Origin: Pelagibacteraceae bacterium AG-430-E20
GTDB taxonomy: Bacteria; Pseudomonadota; Alphaproteobacteria; Pelagibacterales; Pelagibacteraceae
NCBI GenBank assembly: GCA_003209915.1
Contig: QCOF01000007.1
Location: forward strand, 1-32,774
DNA: 32,774 bases
Direction: 5' to 3'
A model generated the notes under the pieces. The model was given only the letters and a program-made list of their open reading frames with translations, made no database searches and was not told the origin of the DNA. Positions 23,760 through 31,291 of the stretch are shown piece after piece. Position 1 is the first letter of the stretch, and every line of letters starts with the position of its first letter. A program made the position numbers and the translations under genes.

Positions 23760-24911
23760 CTAAAAAAGATTCTTTTTATGTGTCCAAGGTCCCATTTTAG
23801 TTTTAGGCAAAAACTTTTCTAGGTCTAATAGGACATTTTCTGCCAGTTTTCTGTAAGTAGTTAATTTACCACCATAAATACTAAGAAGGGGTAATTTTTT
23901 TATTATATTTAAGTCAAAAATATAATCTCTTGTAACTTTGGAAGCTTGATTGAAATCCTCTATTAAAGGTCTTATTCCAGAATAAGAGTCAACTATATCT
24001 TTTGTACTGATTTGTTTTTCTAAATAATTATTTACTGAACGAATTAAATATTGAATTTCTTTTTTTGAAATTTCTTTATTTTCAGGCGATTTAACTTCAA
24101 CCTCAGTAGTTCCAATTAGTGAAAATTTTTTTTTATAGGGTATTACAAATATTATTCTCTTGTCAGTATTTTGAAATGTGAATGCAACATCTTTCTTATA
24201 TAATTTTTTAGTTATAATGTGACTTCCTTTAACTAATCTAATTTTATTTTTTGATTTTATTTTTATATTTTTTTTTAAAGTTTCATTTATCCATGGACCA
24301 GATGCATTAATTAAAATTTTTGATTTTATTTTCTTTCCTTTTTGAAGATGAATGACCCATTCATTACCATCAATTTCTGCTTTTTTAACTTTATTATATT
24401 CTAATACTTTAGCTTTATATTTTTTTGCAGATTTTATATTTAGTTTAGTCAATTTTTTATCGTCAATTTGAACATCAAAATATTGGAAACCAGTTTTATA
24501 TTTTTTTTTAAGAATATTCGGTAATTTTTTTGAAATATCTAAAGTGTTTGACTTTGGTATAATTGTTTTGCCTCCTAAATTATCATAAAGAAACAAACCT
24601 ATTTTAATTAACCATGCAGGTCTAATTTTATCAACATATGGGATGATAAAAGGAATAGGTTTTGAAATTGGTTTTGCAATTTTGTAAATTGTTTCTCTTT
24701 CTTTGAGAGACTCTCTAACTAGTTTAAATTCATAATTTTCTAAATATCTAAGACCACCATGAATTAATTTGGTAGACCATGAAGATGTTGCTCCACCTAT
24801 CTCACCTTTGTCAGCGAGACAAACAGACAAACCTCTTCCAGCAGCATCTCTAGCTAAACCAGCGCCGTTTATACCACCACCTATAATGAATAAATCGAAT
24901 ACTTTTGACAT
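23760..24911 (-). CDS. glpD: FAD-dependent glycerol-3-phosphate dehydrogenase GlpD, short form
   Basis: A 383-residue flavoenzyme that oxidises sn-glycerol 3-phosphate to dihydroxyacetone phosphate and feeds electrons to quinone. The FAD motif GGGING is at 11-16, followed by AGLARDAAGRG, then ATSSWSTKLIHGGLRYLE at 41-58, all diagnostic of GlpD. The core ends with the conserved LLSIYGGKLTTYRKLAEN. The C-terminal domain of about 110-120 residues found in E. coli GlpD (501 aa) is missing: the frame stops about 20 residues after this motif, and reading past the stop finds no GlpD-like sequence, so this is not a simple frameshift. It closes the glycerol locus, behind an oxygenase relic that separates it from glpU. 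Confidence 0.85.
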   Translation of the reverse strand: MSKVFDLFIIGGGINGAGLARDAAGRGLSVCLADKGEIGGATSSWSTKLIHGGLRYLENYEFKLVRESLKERETIYKIAKPISKPIPFIIPYVDKIRPAWLIKIGLFLYDNLGGKTIIPKSNTLDISKKLPNILKKKYKTGFQYFDVQIDDKKLTKLNIKSAKKYKAKVLEYNKVKKAEIDGNEWVIHLQKGKKIKSKILINASGPWINETLKKNIKIKSKNKIRLVKGSHIITKKLYKKDVAFTFQNTDKRIIFVIPYKKKFSLIGTTEVEVKSPENKEISKKEIQYLIRSVNNYLEKQISTKDIVDSYSGIRPLIEDFNQASKVTRDYIFDLNIIKKLPLLSIYGGKLTTYRKLAENVLLDLEKFLPKTKMGPWTHKKNLF

Positions 24912-24968
24912 TAAAATTATAGATTGTTTATAAAACGTAATTAAAAATTTTCAATAACTTAAATTATT

Positions 24969-25197
24969 TTAACGCTGGTACTCATTAAATTTTTTTAATG
25001 ATTGGTTTAAAAATTTTTCATAAATTTGACTTTTAGGTGAAGATTTTTTTAAATTTAAAAGGTCTATTCATTTTAAAGTCATAAGAAGGTTCAAAGAAAA
25101 AAGAAATAGAAGGTCTCTCACTTTTGTTCCATAAAACTCTGTGATTAGTTGCTTTAAATTTCCCTGCAGATAAAAATTGTTGCTAATATTGAAACAA
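24969..25197 (-). pseudogene. Relic of a 2-oxoglutarate/Fe(II) oxygenase (isopenicillin N synthase-like), C-terminal part
   Basis: Reading the minus strand in the 301-base gap between glpU and glpD, codons from 25182 to 25036 give FLSAGKFKATNHRVL, then SERPSISFFFEPSYD, the characteristic end of the IPNS-like family with the third metal His (ATNHRV) and the 2-oxoglutarate Arg-x-Ser (RPSIS). This frame stops at 25033, but from about 25045 the adjacent frame continues KSSPKSQIYEKFLNQS and ends in FNEYQR plus TAA at 24969-24971, the usual family C-terminus. A one-base expansion of the A7 run (6 expected) explains the switch. An in-frame TAG (25185-25183) and the nearby glpU stop cut off the rest, so only about 75 codons survive. 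Confidence 0.75.
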
Positions 25198-25212
25198 AGA
25201 GGGGCTTGTAAA

Positions 25213-25578
25213 TTAAACATACCTAAATACAAAAACTGAAAATATAGACGATAAAAATGTAGCTATCCAAAGATTAAAATCCGTAAGACCTAGCCAAGCT
25301 AAATGAATAAATGCAGCACTTAATAAAGATACAAAAAGTCTATCTCCTCTTGTTGTATTTAAAGTTAGAACTCCTTTTCTTGGATTCCCGCCAGGGTCTT
25401 TTTTTTCCCAGAAATACATAGCTGTAATACAGAGAGCTATAAAAATAAAAAAACTTGCTGTAGGCCATGTCCAAGCCATCCATTTTATAAAATCAAAATC
25501 AAAAAGGCCTTTTTCTTTTGCTTTACCAACTGTATTCCAAGTATTTGTGGTGGCTGCATGTAGATTTGTAAAAATCAT
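25213..25578 (-). CDS. glpU: Glycerol ABC transporter small membrane protein GlpU (DUF2160)
   Basis: A 121-residue membrane protein with three hydrophobic segments (about 31-52, 78-97 and 99-119). The DUF2160 pattern WMAWTWPTASFFIFIALCI is present, followed by a polar loop KKDPGGNPRKGVL. In the alphaproteobacterial glycerol locus described in Rhizobium leguminosarum a similar small protein accompanies the GlpSTPQV transporter; its precise role is not known. The start overlaps the glpQ stop by 4 bases. Its end is only about 30 bases from the oxygenase relic. Confidence 0.85.
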   Translation of the reverse strand: MIFTNLHAATTNTWNTVGKAKEKGLFDFDFIKWMAWTWPTASFFIFIALCITAMYFWEKKDPGGNPRKGVLTLNTTRGDRLFVSLLSAAFIHLAWLGLTDFNLWIATFLSSIFSVFVFRYV

Positions 25579-26375
25579 ACTCTCCCCATCGCAAATCCTT
25601 TAGCAATATAATTTCTTACAAAGTAAATTACTACTGCCCCAGGTATAATAGTTAAACTTCCGGCCGCTGCTAATAATCCAAGTTCATAACCTGATGTACT
25701 TGAAGTTCTTGTCATTATAGCTGCAATTGGTTTGGCTATTGTCGCTGTAAGAGTTTTTGCCAACAATAACTCGACCCAAGAAAACATAAAACAAAAAAAC
25801 ATTGTTATACCTATTCCAGCAGCTATTGTAGGAATAAAAATTTTAAAGAAAAATTTAGGAAAAGAATAACCATCAACATAGGCAGTTTCATCTAATTCTT
25901 TAGGAACAGCAGACATAAATCCTTCTAATATCCAAACAGCAAGAGGAATATTAAAAAGACAATGAGATAGCGCGATAGCTATGTGTGTATCAAATAAATT
26001 TACTGATGAGTAAAATTGGAAGAAGGGTAAAGCGAAAACAGCTGGAGGAGCCATTCTGTTTGTTAAAAGCCAGAAAAATAAATGTTTATCACCTAAAAAT
26101 TTATATCTTGAAAAAGCATAAGCAGCAGGAAGTGCTGCAGATACAGAAAGTATAGTGTTAAAAACTGTGTAAGTAATAGAATTTACGTATCCCATATACC
26201 ATGTGCTATCTGTAAATATTGTTCTATAATTATCTAAGGTAAAATCTTGCGGCCACAATGAATAAACATTTATAATTTCAGTAGTTGATTTAAATGACAT
26301 ATTTAACAACCAATAAATAGGTAACATTAAAAAAATTATGTAAAGAGTTGGTACTACCCATTTTATTTTTTTCAT
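25575..26375 (-). CDS. glpQ: Glycerol ABC transporter permease GlpQ
   Basis: A 266-residue inner-membrane permease of the MalG/UgpE class (CUT1). About six hydrophobic segments are visible. The EAA loop, which docks the ATPase, reads ELDETAYVDGYSFPKFFFKIFIPTIAAGI at about 157-185. The N-terminus is VPTLYIIFLMLPIYWLLNMSFKS, as in this family. Pairs with GlpP to make the channel. Overlaps glpP by 4 bases (ATGA) and glpU by 4 bases. Assignment as GlpQ rather than a sugar permease rests on the surrounding glycerol genes. Confidence 0.88.
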   Translation of the reverse strand: MKKIKWVVPTLYIIFLMLPIYWLLNMSFKSTTEIINVYSLWPQDFTLDNYRTIFTDSTWYMGYVNSITYTVFNTILSVSAALPAAYAFSRYKFLGDKHLFFWLLTNRMAPPAVFALPFFQFYSSVNLFDTHIAIALSHCLFNIPLAVWILEGFMSAVPKELDETAYVDGYSFPKFFFKIFIPTIAAGIGITMFFCFMFSWVELLLAKTLTATIAKPIAAIMTRTSSTSGYELGLLAAAGSLTIIPGAVVIYFVRNYIAKGFAMGRV

Positions 26376-27238
26376 GTTCTTCCCTCATTTTTCATCATTA
26401 AGCTGTAAAAAACCCAACAAATTAAAAGCACAATTAAAAAATAGATAAGTGACATGGCGGCTGCAGGTCCGAGATCAAATTGACCTAAGGCCATTTTTAC
26501 TAAATCTAACGATAGAAAATTAGTTGCATTTCCAGGGCCACCTCCTGTTAAAACAAAAGGTTCTGTGTAGATCATAAAGCTATCCATAAACCTTAAAAGT
26601 ATAGCTAAAGTTAAAACTTTTTTCATTTTTGGTAGTTCGATATATCTAAAAATATCCCATCTACTAGCACCATCTATTTCTGCAGCTTGATAGTAAGCTG
26701 GCTGAATTGAATTTAAACCTGCGTAAGACAAAAGAACAACTAAAGAGGTCCAATGCCAAACATCCATAAGAATAGTTGTGAACCAAGCATCTCCACTTTG
26801 TTGAGTAAAATTGTAATCAAAACCAAGTGAATTAAGAGAATTTCCTAAAAAACCTATATCTGGAAGAGCAAATATATTCCACATAGCTCCTACTACATTC
26901 CAAGGTATTAATAACGGCATTGACATTAAAATTAAACAAACAGGAACTCCCCAACCTTTTTTAGGCATAGTTAAAGCAATAGCTATTCCTAGAGGCAACT
27001 GAATTAGAAGGATTATAAATGTAAATATAAATTGTCTTCCTAATGATGCATGAAATCTCTCGGAATGTAAAATTTGTTTGAACCATCTTGTTCCTTCCCA
27101 TGCAAAAACGTTACTTCCAAAAGTTTCTTGGAAGGAATAATTAACAACAGTCATTAATGGCACTACAGCATTAAATGCAACAAGCACAAATACAGGAACA
27201 ACAAAGAACCAGGCTTTTTGATTATATGTTTTATTCAT
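26372..27238 (-). CDS. glpP: Glycerol ABC transporter permease GlpP
   Basis: A 288-residue inner-membrane permease of the MalF/UgpA class. The EAA loop is AAEIDGASRWDIFRYIELPKMKK at about 183-205 and the N-terminus has the FFVVPVFVLVAFNAVVPLMTVVNYS pattern. Six or so hydrophobic segments are seen. It starts with ATG overlapping the glpT stop by one base and overlaps glpQ by 4 bases, giving tight coupling. Confidence 0.88.
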   Translation of the reverse strand: MNKTYNQKAWFFVVPVFVLVAFNAVVPLMTVVNYSFQETFGSNVFAWEGTRWFKQILHSERFHASLGRQFIFTFIILLIQLPLGIAIALTMPKKGWGVPVCLILMSMPLLIPWNVVGAMWNIFALPDIGFLGNSLNSLGFDYNFTQQSGDAWFTTILMDVWHWTSLVVLLSYAGLNSIQPAYYQAAEIDGASRWDIFRYIELPKMKKVLTLAILLRFMDSFMIYTEPFVLTGGGPGNATNFLSLDLVKMALGQFDLGPAAAMSLIYFLIVLLICWVFYSLMMKNEGRT

Positions 27239-28302
27239 TATTCAACTATCCAATCGTCTCCATATATATATGTATATTTTTGTTCAAAAGTTATATGAGC
27301 ACTGTCACTTGGTATTTCAGTAGAGGTGTTGGCTAAAATTTTAATACTTCCACTACTACACTCAGTATCAATTACTTTATGTCTACCTGTATCGCTAACT
27401 CTTTTAATCTTCACTTTAATTCCATCATTAGAAAATTTAATAAATTCTGGTCTAATACCCAATTGCGTTTTACTAAAATTTGTTTTTTTAAAACTGTTAT
27501 TACTAGGTATTATCTTTCCTTCAAAATTGATTTGACCATTTGCAATTTCACAAGGAAGAATATTCATACCTGGTGAGCCAATAAAATGTCCTACAAAAGT
27601 ATGTTTTGGTTTTTCAAATAATTCAACAGGAGTACCCGTTTGAACAATTTGCCCCTCGTGCATAACCACTACCTCGTCTGCAAAAGTTAAAGCTTCAATT
27701 TGATCATGGGTAACATAAATCATAGTACGATTAATTTTTTGATGTAATTCTTTTAACTTTGACCTTAAAACCCATTTTAAATGAGGATCTATAACTGTTA
27801 GAGGTTCATCAAACATAATTACATTCACATCTGATCGTACCAATCCTCTTCCTAAAGAAATTTTTTGTTTCCCATCCGCTGTTAATCCAGCAGCTTTATT
27901 ATTCAGAGTTGATGTCAGTTCCAACATTTCTCCAATTTCTTTTACTTTTGAATCAATTTCTGTTTTAGAAAGACCTCTATTTTTAAGTGGAAAAGCTAAA
28001 TTTTCATAAACAGTCATTGTGTCATATATAACTGGAAACTGAAATATTTGGGCAATATCTCTCTCAACTGGGTTTAAAGCTGTTACTTCTTTATCATCAA
28101 ATAAAATTTCTCCTCTAGTTGGTTTTAATAAACCAGAAATAATATTTAATAATGTCGTCTTTCCACAGCCAGAAGGACCTAATAATGCGTAAGCTCCTCC
28201 GTCTTTCCAATCAATATTGACGCCTCTCAATGCCCAGTCTGTATCTTTACTTTGTTTTGATAGATAACTATGACTTAATTCTTTTAAGGTAATTTTAGCC
28301 AT
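27238..28302 (-). CDS. glpT: Glycerol ABC transporter ATPase GlpT (degenerate signature motif)
   Basis: A 354-residue MalK-type ATPase with C-terminal OB-like regulatory domain. Walker A GPSGCGKT is at 42-49, the Q-loop Gln88 is in IFQFPVIY, Walker B IMFDE ends at Glu166, and the switch histidine is His199 in VTHDQIEA. The ABC signature, however, is LTADG (140-144) where LSGGQ is expected, although the flanking KQKISLGRGL aligns. The partner GlpS has an intact signature but no switch histidine. This suggests one competent and one degenerate ATP site in the heterodimer. It overlaps glpS by 8 bases. Confidence 0.9.
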   Translation of the reverse strand: MAKITLKELSHSYLSKQSKDTDWALRGVNIDWKDGGAYALLGPSGCGKTTLLNIISGLLKPTRGEILFDDKEVTALNPVERDIAQIFQFPVIYDTMTVYENLAFPLKNRGLSKTEIDSKVKEIGEMLELTSTLNNKAAGLTADGKQKISLGRGLVRSDVNVIMFDEPLTVIDPHLKWVLRSKLKELHQKINRTMIYVTHDQIEALTFADEVVVMHEGQIVQTGTPVELFEKPKHTFVGHFIGSPGMNILPCEIANGQINFEGKIIPSNNSFKKTNFSKTQLGIRPEFIKFSNDGIKVKIKRVSDTGRHKVIDTECSSGSIKILANTSTEIPSDSAHITFEQKYTYIYGDDWIVE

Positions 28303-29359
28303 TGGTTACCAATCTGTTATTTGCGTCAAAATACAAAAATTCATCCACATTCATAAACAATTTTGTGTTCTCACCAATATTTTTTTGCTGAACCCCGTTT
28401 GATAATGAAACCCAATTAAGTTTTCCACTGGTAAAATGAATTAAACTTTCAGACCCACTTAATTCAGAAATCAAAACCTTTCCATTAATTTCAATTGAAT
28501 TATTTCCTTCTTTATATGTGGTAATGTTGTGTGGTCTTATGCCTATTTTATAGTCTCCATCTTTGATCTTCATGTCTGATTTCCATTGAACATTGTAATC
28601 TTTTAATTTGAACATGTCCCCACTTTTGCTTATTTCTGCTATATTCATTGGAGGATCACTAAATACTTTAGCTGAAATTAAATTTTCAGGTTTGTTATAA
28701 ACTTTTAAAGTTTCTCCATATTGAATAATTCGTCCTTCTAGTAACGTTGCTGTATTTCCACCTATCATTAATGCATCTAAAGGTTCTGTAGTTGCATATA
28801 CAACAATACAATCTCTATCTTCAAAAAGTTTAGGTAATTCTTCTCTTAACTCTTCACGAAGTTTAAAATCTAAATTAGCTAATGGTTCATCTAACAATAT
28901 TAAATCTGAGTCTTTTACTAGCGCTCTAGCTAAAGCAGTCCTCTGCTGTTGTCCTCCAGATAATTCATCAGGTTTTTTATTTAGCATAGCTGATAATTTT
29001 AAAAGCTCAGCAACTTTTCCCACTCTTTCTTTAATTTCATCAGATTTCACACCAGTAATTTTCAATGGTGAAGCAATATTTTCAAAAACTGTAAAATTAG
29101 GATAATTGATAAATTGTTGGTAAACCATAGAGCAATTTCTTTTTTGAACTTCTTTACCAGTAACATTTTCTTCATTAAACCAAATTTCACCCGACGTAGG
29201 TTTGTCAAGACCAGCCATAATTTGCATAAGTGTTGTTTTGCCCGCTAGTGTGGAACCTAATAAAATATTAATTGTATTTTTTTCTAATTTTAGGTTAGTT
29301 GAATATATATGAGTTTCTATTCCTACTTTTTTCTCAACATTTTTTAATTCTAAACTCAT
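28295..29359 (-). CDS. glpS: Glycerol ABC transporter ATPase GlpS (switch histidine replaced)
   Basis: A 354-residue MalK-type ATPase, the second half of the heterodimer. Walker A GSTLAGKT is at 35-42, Q-loop in VYQQFINYP (81-82), signature LSGGQ intact (133-137), Walker B LILLDE (153-158). In the H-loop the position of the usual histidine is Thr191 (VYATTEPLDAL), so this subunit probably cannot complete hydrolysis at its own Walker site. The C-terminal third is the regulatory domain (GIRPHNITTY is a family motif). A terminator hairpin lies just upstream, between glpV and this gene, and no strong Shine-Dalgarno is apparent. Confidence 0.9.
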   Translation of the reverse strand: MSLELKNVEKKVGIETHIYSTNLKLEKNTINILLGSTLAGKTTLMQIMAGLDKPTSGEIWFNEENVTGKEVQKRNCSMVYQQFINYPNFTVFENIASPLKITGVKSDEIKERVGKVAELLKLSAMLNKKPDELSGGQQQRTALARALVKDSDLILLDEPLANLDFKLREELREELPKLFEDRDCIVVYATTEPLDALMIGGNTATLLEGRIIQYGETLKVYNKPENLISAKVFSDPPMNIAEISKSGDMFKLKDYNVQWKSDMKIKDGDYKIGIRPHNITTYKEGNNSIEINGKVLISELSGSESLIHFTSGKLNWVSLSNGVQQKNIGENTKLFMNVDEFLYFDANNRLVTNG

Positions 29360-29383
29360 ATTTGTAATTTATTTATTATTAGT

Positions 29384-29437
29384 AATTTAAATTTAAAAAA
29401 AAGGGGGCAATAAATGCCCCCTTTTAAATTTAAATTA
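29384..29437 (-). terminator. Intercistronic terminator/attenuator between glpV and glpS
   Basis: GGGGGCA and TGCCCCC (29403-29409 and 29415-29421) form a GC core with a 5-base loop. The core is extended by AT-rich arms (AATTTAAATTTAAAA on both sides). On the minus strand eight T follow the GC core. It is placed directly after the glpV stop, so the binding protein would be made in excess, as with the hairpin at 7861. Confidence 0.88.
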
Positions 29438-29445
29438 ACCTAGGG

Positions 29446-31173
29446 TTACTTCCAAGCGTCTTCGTATGCTACGGTTTTACCTTGAGGTTTCTCATTAACT
29501 TTGGCTTTTGGCGAACCAGCCTTATTTAACCAATAAGAAGCTTCTCTTGGTTTATTAAGTCTTGGTCCACATCCACCGTACGCGTTACTAGCTTTATCAG
29601 CAGCTTCCATACGTGACATAACTAAGTCCATCTCATCTGCAAGACGATCCATAGTTTGTTGTGGTGTAAATGTACCAGAGTTAACTTCTCCAATATGCTG
29701 CCACCATAATTGTGCTAGCTTCGGATAATCTGGAACGTTAATACCGGTTGGAGACCATACATTTCTATTGTCTGATCTATAGAACTCAACAAGTCCACCT
29801 AGTTCAGCCGCTCTCTTAGTGAAGTGTTTGTGGTTAACAGTACTTTTTCGCACGAAAGTTAAACCAACATCAGCCTTTTTAAGAGATACAGTTTTTGAAA
29901 CTGCAAATTGAGCATACAACCATGCTGCTTTTCTTCTCTCAACGTCAGTGGATTTAAACATAGTCCATGATCCAACATCTTGATATCCAAGCTTCATGCC
30001 TTCTTCCCAATAAGGTCCTTTAGGTGATGGGGCCATTCTCCATAAAGGCATACCGTCTGCATCAACTACTTTATTATTAGGATTTTTTCCTACTAAAGAA
30101 GCTGTGAAAGCTGTGTACCAGAAAACTTGCTGAGCAACGTTTCCTGAAGAAAGAGATGGTAAAGACTGATAAAAGTCCATAGCCGCTGCTCCTGGAGGTG
30201 CATAAGCTCTTAACCATTCATCCCATTTTCTGATTGCGTATACTGCAGCAGGGCCATTAGTAGCTCCACCTCTTGATACGTTAGCGCCAACTGGGTTACA
30301 AGTACCTGGTTCCATTCTAATTCCCCATTCGTCTACAGGAACTCCATTAGGTAGGCCTTTACTTCCTCCACCAGCCATTGATAACCATGCATCAGTCATT
30401 CTCCAACCTAAGTCGGGAGCTCTTTTACCATAGTCCATATGACCATAAATCTTAACACCATCTATCATTTTCACATCCTCTGAAAAGAATTTAGCGATAT
30501 CTTCATAAGCGGACCAGTTTACTGGTACACCTAATTCATAACCATATTTAGCTTTAAATTGTTTTTTAATTTCAGGTCTATCAAACCAGTCTTTTCTGAA
30601 CCAATAAAGGTTAGCAAATTGTTGGTCTGGTAGTTGATAAAGATTTCCATCTGGACCTGTTGTAAATTGAAGTCCTATAAAGTCATCTAAATCCAACATT
30701 GGATTAGTAACAGCTTTACCCTCACCTTTCATCCAGTCAGTTAAATTTACAGCTTGTTGCATACGCGCGTGCGTACCAATCAAGTCTGAGTCATTAACAT
30801 ATGCATCGTAAATACTTACGTTAGTTTGCATTTGTGTTTGAACAGCCATCACTACATCACCCTCTCCTATGATTTGGTGTTGTACTTTAATGCCTGTTAT
30901 TTCTTCAAACGCCTTTGTAAGAGTCTTAGACTCGTACACGTGAGTTGGTATTCCTTCAGATACTACTTTTAAAGTCATTCCTGCGAATGGCTTAGCAGCA
31001 TCATGAAACCACTTTAGTTCTTTCTCTCTTTCTTTAGCAGAAAGAGCAGATAAACTAAACTCACCGTTAGACCATTTCTTAATTGCAGCCATATTACCGT
31101 CTGCAAATGCATTAGAAATAGTTACGATTGAAAACCAAACAACAACAGCAAAAATAGTTTTTAATTTATTCAT
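29446..31173 (-). CDS. glpV: Glycerol ABC transporter substrate-binding protein GlpV
   Basis: A 575-residue periplasmic binding protein, unusually long for the class, as in known GlpV-type proteins. The signal peptide MNKLKTIFAVVVWFSIVTIS ends near AFA at 24. Inside are KPFAGMTLKVVSEGIPTHVYESKTL, the type II binding-protein pattern YDAYVNDSDLIGTHARMQQ and the long AWLYAQFAVSKTVSLKKADVG segment. The C-terminus has a Cys-Gly motif (GGCGPRLNKPREASYW). Codons are less AT-biased than in the permeases, consistent with high expression. It is preceded by GGGAG and a good promoter, and a terminator follows. Glycerol as ligand is inferred from the locus. Confidence 0.9.
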   Translation of the reverse strand: MNKLKTIFAVVVWFSIVTISNAFADGNMAAIKKWSNGEFSLSALSAKEREKELKWFHDAAKPFAGMTLKVVSEGIPTHVYESKTLTKAFEEITGIKVQHQIIGEGDVVMAVQTQMQTNVSIYDAYVNDSDLIGTHARMQQAVNLTDWMKGEGKAVTNPMLDLDDFIGLQFTTGPDGNLYQLPDQQFANLYWFRKDWFDRPEIKKQFKAKYGYELGVPVNWSAYEDIAKFFSEDVKMIDGVKIYGHMDYGKRAPDLGWRMTDAWLSMAGGGSKGLPNGVPVDEWGIRMEPGTCNPVGANVSRGGATNGPAAVYAIRKWDEWLRAYAPPGAAAMDFYQSLPSLSSGNVAQQVFWYTAFTASLVGKNPNNKVVDADGMPLWRMAPSPKGPYWEEGMKLGYQDVGSWTMFKSTDVERRKAAWLYAQFAVSKTVSLKKADVGLTFVRKSTVNHKHFTKRAAELGGLVEFYRSDNRNVWSPTGINVPDYPKLAQLWWQHIGEVNSGTFTPQQTMDRLADEMDLVMSRMEAADKASNAYGGCGPRLNKPREASYWLNKAGSPKAKVNEKPQGKTVAYEDAWK

Positions 31174-31215
31174 TGTTTCTCCCTTTATTTGGTTATTATT
31201 TATTTAAAAGTAAGC

Positions 31216-31246
31216 TATGTTAACTTGAACGATGAGTACATGTCAA
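31216..31246 (-). promoter_or_regulatory. Probable promoter of glpV and downstream transporter genes
   Basis: On the minus strand a consensus -35 TTGACA (31246-31241) is followed after 18 bases by TAACAT (31222-31217), or after 19 by AACATA. It is about 45 bases upstream of the glpV ATG. glpK, upstream, ends 46 bases before it, so glpV and the following genes can be transcribed independently of glpK. Confidence 0.5.
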
Positions 31247-31291
31247 AAAAAAACTAAATTTATACAATAATTTTCACTTTATAATTGAATA

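Noticed and set aside
24912..25212. Complete small gene between glpU and glpD
   Set aside because: The longest frame lacks a start codon, begins after a stop, and matches only the end of a larger enzyme; a pseudogene explains it better.
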